Source: JBOHNM01 sp050730675 (lineage in GTDB: Bacteria > Planctomycetota > Phycisphaerae > Phycisphaerales > UBA1924). From it: DNA of 14,259 nt. The position numbers were made by a program, and so were the translations under genes. Of the stretch, positions 9,654 through 14,259 are shown piece by piece. Each line of letters starts with the position of its first letter. Position 1 is the stretch's first letter. The DNA lies in assembly GCA_050730675.1 (NCBI GenBank), contig JBOHNM010000108.1:1-14259 (forward strand). The letters are read 5' to 3'. The notes below the pieces were generated by a model. The model saw only the letters and a list, made by a program, of their open reading frames with translations. It was not told the origin of the DNA and did not search any database.

Positions 9654-10037
9654 ATGCCTACTTACGACTACAAATGCAAGGCCTGCGGCCATCGCTGGGA
9701 ACTCTTCCAGTCCATGTCCGCCAAGCACGTCAAGGAATGCCCATCCTGCGGCAAGAAGACCGCCGAGCGTCTCATTGGCACCGGCGCCGCGGTCCTGTTC
9801 AAGGGCGGTGGCTTCTACCAGACCGACTACCGCTCCGACTCTTACAAAAAATCCGCCGAAGCCGACTCCAAGGCTTCCAAGCCCGCCGAGTCAAACGGCG
9901 CACCAACAGCAACTTCTGACACTGGGGCGGCCAAGCCGGCCGAGTCCAAGCCGGCCGCGAGTGCCCCCGAACCGACCAAGAAGTCCGAGCCCGCGAAGAA
10001 GTCCGAACCCAAATCCAAGTCATCCAAGAGCAGGTAG
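9654..10037 (+). CDS. FmdB-type zinc-ribbon protein with a Lys/Ser/Pro/Ala tail
   Basis: The 127-residue product starts M-P-T-Y-D-Y-K-C-K-A-C-G, the hallmark of the small FmdB/CxxC putative regulatory family. The ribbon is C8-x2-C11 and C29-x2-C32, followed by a hydrophobic strand (A-A-V-L-F-K-G-G-G-F-Y-Q-T-D-Y at 45-59) typical of the family. Residues 65-127 are a low-complexity Ala/Pro/Lys/Ser tail with K-K-S-E-P-A-K-K-S-E-P duplicated at 109-119, probably disordered and basic at the end. The family's biochemical role is not established; DNA or protein binding through the ribbon is inference. It lies 9 bp after grpE, which suggests translational coupling and a link to the stress cluster. 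It converges on the beta-helix gene with only 6 bp between their stop codons. Confidence 0.87.
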   Translation: MPTYDYKCKACGHRWELFQSMSAKHVKECPSCGKKTAERLIGTGAAVLFKGGGFYQTDYRSDSYKKSAEADSKASKPAESNGAPTATSDTGAAKPAESKPAASAPEPTKKSEPAKKSEPKSKSSKSR

Positions 10038-10043
10038 GCCCAT

Positions 10044-12299
10044 CTACTTCACGGGTTCGATCTCCAGCTTCAGCACGGCGAACCCGTCAAGCTGAAAATA
10101 CTCGACGTCGATCACCGCGACAGTCGCGCCCTCGCCTTCGATCGTGAACTCACCAGAGTCACTGGTCGGTCCGTGGTGCGTCCAGTTGTCAATGACCGTC
10201 CTCGTCTCTGGCTTGCCGCCGATCCCGCCCCCCGTTGTTACCTCCACGCGCACGCCATCATCGCTCAGCGTCTTGATCCGCCATTTCCCCGGCGTCAGAG
10301 GGACGCTCGCCGACGCGACGATCCCATAGTTCGCCCCGCCGATCTTCGACTTGGCGACTTCCTCGCCGAACGCCTTGATCCCACTCACGCCCTTGTACCC
10401 CAGCGCCCAGTCGATCGTGTCGCTCGCGATCGCCACCGCGCCGGGACCTTCGCTCTCGGCTTTCCACTGCTCGTACTTCTCCCGCGGGTCATTGACAAAC
10501 GCAAACGCTTTTCCGCGCCAGCGCGTGCTCACGAGTGTGCCGGTCGAAACGAAATCGACTCCCGGCCCCTTCACAGCGAACTTGTACGGATGCACGCCCG
10601 GCTCCTTCGCCACGACGCGGAACGTCACCGGGCCGCCCAGGGGAATGTTGCGGTCCATCTGGCCGGTGAATCCTTTCGCCTCCGACCCGTCCGGCGCGGT
10701 CACCTCGACCGAAGTCGCCCCTTGAAGCTTGTGCCACTCGAACGTGTGGACCGCTCCCGCGCGTTCCCTCACCCGCACCAGCGTTGATTCGTGGTCCCAC
10801 GGTCCCCACTCGCCCATGAAGATGTTCTTTCCGCCCGCCAGCGCCGACCGCGCACCGACCGGATGAGACTTGCCGATCGGCTCTACCCGCACCGGGGGAA
10901 ACTCGTTGGCGATCAGGTGAAACGGCTGCCACTTCGACTCCGCGTCCGCGACGACCTCCTGTCCGACCGCGACGTACTCGTTCATCGTGACGCCCGTCAG
11001 CCCGCACTGCTTCAACTGCACCGCGACGGGCTCGCGCGCGAAGGTGCTCCGCTCCACACGGTTCTGGTCCGAGCCCTTGTGGTTGGCTGCGTACCACGGC
11101 AGTTTGGCCAGTCGCCCGGCCTCGCCGCTCCACAGCGAGACGCCGACGCTGTTGTCCCGGAAGCGGTTGTGCGCGATGATGTTCCCGTGCCCGTGCTCGA
11201 TGTTGACGCCGCCCCCCTCGCCGCGCCCGGGCTTGCCGTTGCCGGTGAACTCGTTCTCGTCGATGATCGTCTGCTGGCTGTACCCGCCCCAGACGCCGCA
11301 GATCTCGTCGCCGGTGAGTTGATTCTTGTGGAAACGGTTGCCGAACGAGAAGGTCATCTCGATCCCGTGCGCCGCGGCGTGTGAGAAGTCGTTCCCTGTC
11401 AGGATGTTGTCGTTGCACCCCAGCCGCTCGTACTTGAAGTCGGCCTTCGGCGCGGGCGCCTCGCCCAGCGCTTCTCGCCCGGCGAAACCGAAGAACCCGT
11501 CGCCGCCGTGCGTCGCCGAGTTCTCGATGAACGTGTTGCGGCAGCACTGCTCGAAGCACAGGATCCCGGCCGAGTCCTGCCCGCGGTTGTAGACATTGTG
11601 GCTGTAGCCGCGGATGCAAAAATCCAGGGCGTTGCGGCTGACCATGTTGTCGCTGGAACGCCACATGGCCAGGCCCCACCCGGAGAGGAACGAGCAGTCG
11701 TTGTCGTAGACCTTGGCATGGCTCACGCGATCGAGGATGATCCCGTTCTGTCCGCGCCGCACCAGCAAATCGCGGATGACCGCACCGTCGCAATCCTCGA
11801 CGTACACCGCCGCGCCGTAGTTGGTCAGCCACTCGTTCGCATCGTTCTTGTGTGGCCAGAGCCAGTCGCTCTGGTCCTCCGCCAGCGGCGTGCCCTTGAG
11901 ATGCTGCCGCCACAGATCATCGAACGAGCACTCGGCGATCGTGATCCGGTCGCAGCTGGTGGCCCAGATGCCGGCCTTGTACCCCTCGATCCTGGCGCCG
12001 ACGATCGTGACGCCCGGTTGCCCGCTCGCGCGGATCGCGGTGCCGCGGTACTGGTCGGGCTGCGTCGCGTCCGGCGAGCCGCGAAGGACCGAACCCGGCT
12101 CGAAGCGAACGGTGATGTCGCCCCGCCTGATATGGATGACCCCGTCGTCGTCGGCGTCGTCGATCTTGATCCCGGGCGGGATGACCACGACGCAGGAGCG
12201 GTCAATTACCACATTGTCGTGGTCAACGGTGATGCGTGGCGGATCGTCGGCTCGCCCGATGGAGACACCCGCGGCGATCACGAGGAGCAGGGGCAGCAT
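10044..12299 (-). CDS. Secreted right-handed beta-helix protein with PA14-like C-terminal domain
   Basis: This 751-residue protein has a short Sec-type signal: hydrophobic residues 2-13 and a likely cut after G-R-A at 15-17. Its n-region lacks positive charge, so the signal is somewhat atypical. Residues about 55-450 are a parallel beta-helix, with repeated short strands and Asn/Gly turns such as N-G-I-I-L-D, N-T-F-I-E-N, N-I-L-T-G-N-D-F, N-R-F-H-K-N-Q-L and T-I-I-D-E-N-E-F. This is the fold of NosD-like and polysaccharide-acting proteins. Residues about 495-600 form a beta-rich linker domain. Residues about 625-748 look like a PA14 domain: G-K-W-R-I-K-T-L-S-D-D-G-V-R-V-E-V at 671-687, V-I-D-N-W-T-H-H-G-P at 702-711, and E-Y-F-Q-L-D-G-F-A-V-L-K-L at 733-745. 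A carbohydrate-binding or -cleaving cell-surface role is likely, but no catalytic residues can be named. An in-frame TAG four codons upstream fixes the start. It is not a Tat substrate by motif. Confidence 0.85.
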   Translation of the reverse strand: MLPLLLVIAAGVSIGRADDPPRITVDHDNVVIDRSCVVVIPPGIKIDDADDDGVIHIRRGDITVRFEPGSVLRGSPDATQPDQYRGTAIRASGQPGVTIVGARIEGYKAGIWATSCDRITIAECSFDDLWRQHLKGTPLAEDQSDWLWPHKNDANEWLTNYGAAVYVEDCDGAVIRDLLVRRGQNGIILDRVSHAKVYDNDCSFLSGWGLAMWRSSDNMVSRNALDFCIRGYSHNVYNRGQDSAGILCFEQCCRNTFIENSATHGGDGFFGFAGREALGEAPAPKADFKYERLGCNDNILTGNDFSHAAAHGIEMTFSFGNRFHKNQLTGDEICGVWGGYSQQTIIDENEFTGNGKPGRGEGGGVNIEHGHGNIIAHNRFRDNSVGVSLWSGEAGRLAKLPWYAANHKGSDQNRVERSTFAREPVAVQLKQCGLTGVTMNEYVAVGQEVVADAESKWQPFHLIANEFPPVRVEPIGKSHPVGARSALAGGKNIFMGEWGPWDHESTLVRVRERAGAVHTFEWHKLQGATSVEVTAPDGSEAKGFTGQMDRNIPLGGPVTFRVVAKEPGVHPYKFAVKGPGVDFVSTGTLVSTRWRGKAFAFVNDPREKYEQWKAESEGPGAVAIASDTIDWALGYKGVSGIKAFGEEVAKSKIGGANYGIVASASVPLTPGKWRIKTLSDDGVRVEVTTGGGIGGKPETRTVIDNWTHHGPTSDSGEFTIEGEGATVAVIDVEYFQLDGFAVLKLEIEPVK

Positions 12300-12399
12300 G
12301 CGACCATGCTAGCGAATGGTGGTACGCTTTCACGCGTCACCTCCAAACACCAAGCCCCGGCAGCGGACCGCGGCTTGAAAAATCACTCTGTTGACTCGC
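12300..12399 (-). other. tatA to beta-helix gene spacer with a possible hairpin
   Basis: CAAGCC (12351-12356) and GGCTTG (12372-12377) can pair around a 15-base GC-rich loop. On the minus strand the T-run comes before the stem rather than after it, so this is not a normal terminator for tatA. GGAGG at about 12341-12345 (minus strand) is too far from the beta-helix ATG to be its ribosome binding site. An out-of-frame ATG lies at 12307. Confidence 0.35.
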
Positions 12400-12840
12400 T
12401 CACCGCGCCGGACCGGGCTGCGGCTGGTAGCCCGGGGGCGGATAAGGCTGGGGCTGCGACGGGTAGGGCTGCTGCTGGTAGCCCTGCGGCGGATATGGCT
12501 GCTGGGCCTGCGGCTGTGCTTGATACGGCTGCTGGGCGTACGGCTGCGGCGCGCCCTGCGGCAGCGCTGGCTGGTACTGCGGCTGACCCGGCGGCAGCGG
12601 CTGGTTGTAGTTCTGCTGGTCCTGCGGGTACGATTGCGCGGGCGCGTAGGGATTGACCTCGTCCTCGACGCCCTTGATCCCTTTCTTGAACTCGACAATG
12701 CCCTTGCCGAGCGACTTGCCGACCTCGGGGAGGCGACGACCGAAGAGCAGGAGGAGAACGCCGAGGATCAGGATCCACTCGAAGGGCGAGAGATTCCCGA
12801 GAAACGCCAGCGTCGGCATCGAATTGGTCGGCAGGTTCAT
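12400..12840 (-). CDS. tatA: Sec-independent translocase subunit TatA (TatA/E family) with Q/P/Y-rich tail
   Basis: This 146-residue subunit belongs to the pore- or membrane-thinning component of the twin-arginine translocase, which exports folded proteins. Residues 9-32 hold the short membrane helix (L-A-F-L-G-N-L-S-P-F-E-W-I-L-I-L-G-V-L-L-L-L-F), followed by the F-G hinge, R-R-L-P-E-V-G at 35-41, and the amphipathic helix K-S-L-G-K-G-I-V-E-F-K-K-G-I-K-G at 42-57. Residues 65-146 are a low-complexity tail of Q-P-Y, Y-Q-Q and P-P-G-Y units, much longer than the acidic tail of typical TatA. I start at ATG 12840 because GGAG lies 5 bases upstream; an in-frame ATG at 12882 would add 14 residues that do not fit the family. 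It is 154 bp downstream of a small TatA-like gene. No tatC or tatB is in the window. Confidence 0.92.
   Translation of the reverse strand: MNLPTNSMPTLAFLGNLSPFEWILILGVLLLLFGRRLPEVGKSLGKGIVEFKKGIKGVEDEVNPYAPAQSYPQDQQNYNQPLPPGQPQYQPALPQGAPQPYAQQPYQAQPQAQQPYPPQGYQQQPYPSQPQPYPPPGYQPQPGPAR
12406..12640 (-). repeat. Q/P/Y low-complexity repeat in the tatA tail
   Basis: The DNA repeats degenerate units based on GGCTGCTGG and GGCTGCGGC (plus-strand reading), encoding Q-Q-P-Y, Q-P-Q and P-P-G-Y runs. Such codon repeats are prone to slippage, so the tail length may vary between strains. Confidence 0.7.
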
Positions 12841-12994
12841 AGCTGCTCCGTGCGGTGCGTGAGGCCCGTCCGTATGAGGCAAGTGTAGCGCGTGATCCGG
12901 CGATTCCTATCGGTACAACGAACAGAACGCGACCGCATTTCGTCCAAAGATTCCCGCGCCAAGCCTTGCCGCTCGCTCGGGTGGAAACGCGATT

Positions 12995-13168
12995 TCAGGC
13001 TTGGTTTTTGCGCACAAGACGGCCTAGGCGTCTCGCCATAGCGTCCGCATGCGGAATCCATGAGTGGTACGTGATCAGCAAGATGAACAGCCATACCGCG
13101 GCGAGCAGAATCCACTCGGCCGGACCCATGAAGTTTCCGAGGTATGCGATGGTGAGATGCGTACGCAT
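12995..13168 (-). CDS. Small TatA-like membrane microprotein upstream of tatA
   Basis: A 57-residue frame runs from ATG 13168 to TGA at 12997-12995. Its N-terminus, T-I-A-Y-L-G-N-F-M-G-P-A-E-W-I-L-L at 6-22, closely mirrors L-A-F-L-G-N-L-S-P-F-E-W-I-L in tatA just downstream. One membrane helix covers about 17-35 (A-E-W-I-L-L-A-A-V-W-L-F-I-L-L-I). A Pro at 39 sits where TatA has its L-P, and a short cationic amphipathic helix A-M-A-R-R-L-G-R-L-V-R-K ends the protein. The F-G hinge and the long tail are missing. AAGGA lies 2 bases before the ATG, which is tight, and GGAG lies further upstream. It starts 18 bp after the folD stop, so an operon is likely. It may be a diverged tandem duplicate that modulates Tat, or a decaying copy. 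It is short enough to be missed by length-filtered gene callers. Confidence 0.62.
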   Translation of the reverse strand: MRTHLTIAYLGNFMGPAEWILLAAVWLFILLITYHSWIPHADAMARRLGRLVRKNQA

Positions 13169-13186
13169 GGTCCTTACGTGCTCCGA

Positions 13187-14074
13187 TCAGGAATGGATTC
13201 CCACGGTTCGCTCAGCGGCTTGGACGACGTTCAGCAGCAGCATGGTGACCGTCATCGGTCCGACGCCGCCGGGGACGGGACTGATCCAGCCCCCGTCGCC
13301 GATGGCCGCGGAGACGCTGTCGAAGGCGACATCACCGACGGTCACCATTTTGCCCTCGGGGCCGGGCACACGGTTGACGCCGACATCGACGACAATCGCG
13401 CCGGGGCGGACCATTTCGCCCGTGATCAGGCCGGGAACGCCCGCGCCGGAGATGACGACATCAGCGTCGCGCGTCAGGCGCGTCACGTGGTCGTGGCCCG
13501 TCCACTTGTTGCAACTGATGACCGCGGCGTCGGTCCGCATCATCAGCACGGCGATCGGCTTGCCGACGACGTCCGAAGCGCCGACGACGACCACGCGCTT
13601 GCCGCGCATCTCGACGCCGGTGAACTCGATCATCTTCACCACCGCCAGCGCCGTGCACGGCGCCAGGGACGAACGTCCGTAGACGATGTTGCCGATGTTC
13701 GCCGGGTTGACGCCCTCGACGTCTTTCTCCGGCGCGATCAGCCGCTGCACCGAGTATGCATCAACCTCCGCCGGCAACGGCAGATGGAGCATGATGGCGG
13801 TGACGTTTTCTTGAGTGTTGAGCAGGAGGACGCGCCCGGCGATGTCGTCGTACCCGGCGCCTGGCGGCAGGTCGTGCAGCTTGTACTCGATCCCCACCTG
13901 CTGGCAGGTCTTGCCCTGGTTGGTCGCGTAGACGTGGGCGGCATCGTCCTTGTCGCCGACAATGACTGCGTCGAGCCTGACTTTTCCGCCGCGGGCCTCG
14001 ACGGCCTTCACGCGCTCGATGATGCGCTGGCGGTAGGCATTGGCGAGCGCTTTGCCGTCGATGAGTCGGGCCAT
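13187..14074 (-). CDS. folD: FolD-family methylenetetrahydrofolate dehydrogenase homologue with altered active site
   Basis: This 295-residue protein spans the full FolD length. The family makes 10-formyl-THF from 5,10-methylene-THF by NAD(P)-dependent dehydrogenase and cyclohydrolase steps in the cytosol. Seen are D-G-K at 6-8, H-V-Y-A-T-N-Q-G-K at 47-55, L-H-L-P-L-P at 96-101, E-K-D-V-E-G-V-N-P at 116-124, L-A-P-C-T-A at 137-142, the Rossmann loop V-G-A-S-D-V-V-G-K-P at 164-173, V-D-V-G-V-N-R at 229-235, and S-P-V-P-G-G-V-G-P-M-T at 265-275. Aligned by eye to E. coli FolD, Y50 is kept (Y49), but K54 becomes Q53, Q98 becomes H97 and D121 becomes E120. These are the residues tied to cyclohydrolase chemistry and folate binding. 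The protein may be a dehydrogenase only, or have changed specificity. No good ribosome binding site is seen. It is likely first in an operon with the TatA-like gene and tatA. Confidence 0.9.
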   Translation of the reverse strand: MARLIDGKALANAYRQRIIERVKAVEARGGKVRLDAVIVGDKDDAAHVYATNQGKTCQQVGIEYKLHDLPPGAGYDDIAGRVLLLNTQENVTAIMLHLPLPAEVDAYSVQRLIAPEKDVEGVNPANIGNIVYGRSSLAPCTALAVVKMIEFTGVEMRGKRVVVVGASDVVGKPIAVLMMRTDAAVISCNKWTGHDHVTRLTRDADVVISGAGVPGLITGEMVRPGAIVVDVGVNRVPGPEGKMVTVGDVAFDSVSAAIGDGGWISPVPGGVGPMTVTMLLLNVVQAAERTVGIHS

Positions 14075-14109
14075 GAAGGCATGATACGGGGGACGAGGCG
14101 GGATTTACT

Positions 14110-14254
14110 ACAGAGTGCACAAAGGGACACAGAGTAAGACAAGAGGCAGAAGAGGCGATAAGACGGGTTCAGAATCCAACATGGAGTTCGTTGAGAACCA
14201 CATGCAGATGTGCATTTCTCTCTGCCTTCCTCTGTGTCACTCTGTGTACTCTGT
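14110..14254. repeat. Imperfect long inverted repeat of CACAGAG type with nested hairpin
   Basis: The left arm at 14110-14134 and the reverse complement of 14230-14254 match at 22 of 25 bases (ACAGAGT-x-CACA-x-AG-x-GACACAGAG), with a further match at AGGCAGA / TCTGCCT inside. The arms themselves are tandem repeats of about 9 bases (ACAGAGT). Between them, GAGAA (14193-14197) pairs with TTCTC (14216-14220), and ATGCA (14202-14206) pairs with TGCAT (14211-14215) around loop GATG. The element lies upstream of folD and no coding frame covers it. It resembles dispersed intergenic repeats of bacteria rather than an insertion sequence, because it has no transposase. It may continue past the window. 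Confidence 0.65.
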
Positions 14255-14259
14255 GGTGA

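Noticed and set aside
12245..12299. Tat signal peptide on the beta-helix protein, suggested by nearby tatA
   Set aside because: The N-terminus has no twin arginine before the hydrophobic stretch; the single Arg is after it.
12841..12882. Longer tatA start at ATG 12882
   Set aside because: It would add 14 His/Pro-rich residues before the membrane helix and pass over a well-placed GGAG for ATG 12840.
14110..14259. CRISPR array or insertion sequence at the right edge
   Set aside because: The repeats are adjacent about 9-base units and an inverted pair without regular spacers, and there is no transposase frame.

Overview
The window looks like chromosomal DNA from a GC-rich planctomycete, most likely of the Phycisphaerae type. 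The clues are duplicated groEL genes, isolated type IV-prepilin-like proteins starting with a near-identical F-T-L-I-E-L-I-A-V-I-V-V-L-A-I-L segment, a secreted beta-helix/PA14 protein, a TatA with a Gln/Pro/Tyr-rich tail, and a CACAGAG-type intergenic repeat. This taxonomic call is an inference from gene content and composition. I ran no search.

Layout, left to right. Positions 1-237 hold the 3' end of an unrecognised Cys-containing protein (+). An M20-family metallopeptidase (295-1734, +) follows. Two tandem prepilin-like genes on the minus strand (1741-2757) converge on it with a 6-bp gap. A gene-free GC-rich stretch (2758-3129) leads into a plus-strand protein-folding cluster: groEL paralogue 1 (3130-4881), a DedA membrane protein (4935-5648), groES (5729-6019), groEL paralogue 2 (6125-7738), dnaJ (7830-8981), grpE (9039-9644) and an FmdB-like zinc-ribbon protein (9654-10037). 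Hairpin-forming spacers lie upstream of groES, between groES and groEL2, and between groEL2 and dnaJ. I saw no CIRCE or HAIR operator and no dnaK.

The rest reads on the minus strand. In transcription order it holds a folD homologue (14074-13187), a previously uncalled 57-codon TatA-like microprotein (13168-12995), tatA (12840-12400) and a secreted right-handed beta-helix protein with a PA14-like C-terminal domain (12299-10044). The right edge (14110-14254) is an imperfect long inverted repeat with a nested hairpin.

The cluster supplies both halves of cytosolic folding: Hsp60/Hsp10, and the DnaJ/GrpE co-chaperones of an Hsp70 encoded elsewhere. The two GroELs look specialised. GroEL2 sits beside groES and keeps the usual substrate groove. 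GroEL1 has Asn at groove position 203, an insert of about 19 residues near the expected ring-ring interface, and a His-rich GGM tail. The other two strong oddities are the FolD homologue, whose Lys, Gln and Asp active-site positions all appear changed (Q53, H97, E120), and the short TatA-like gene just upstream of tatA.
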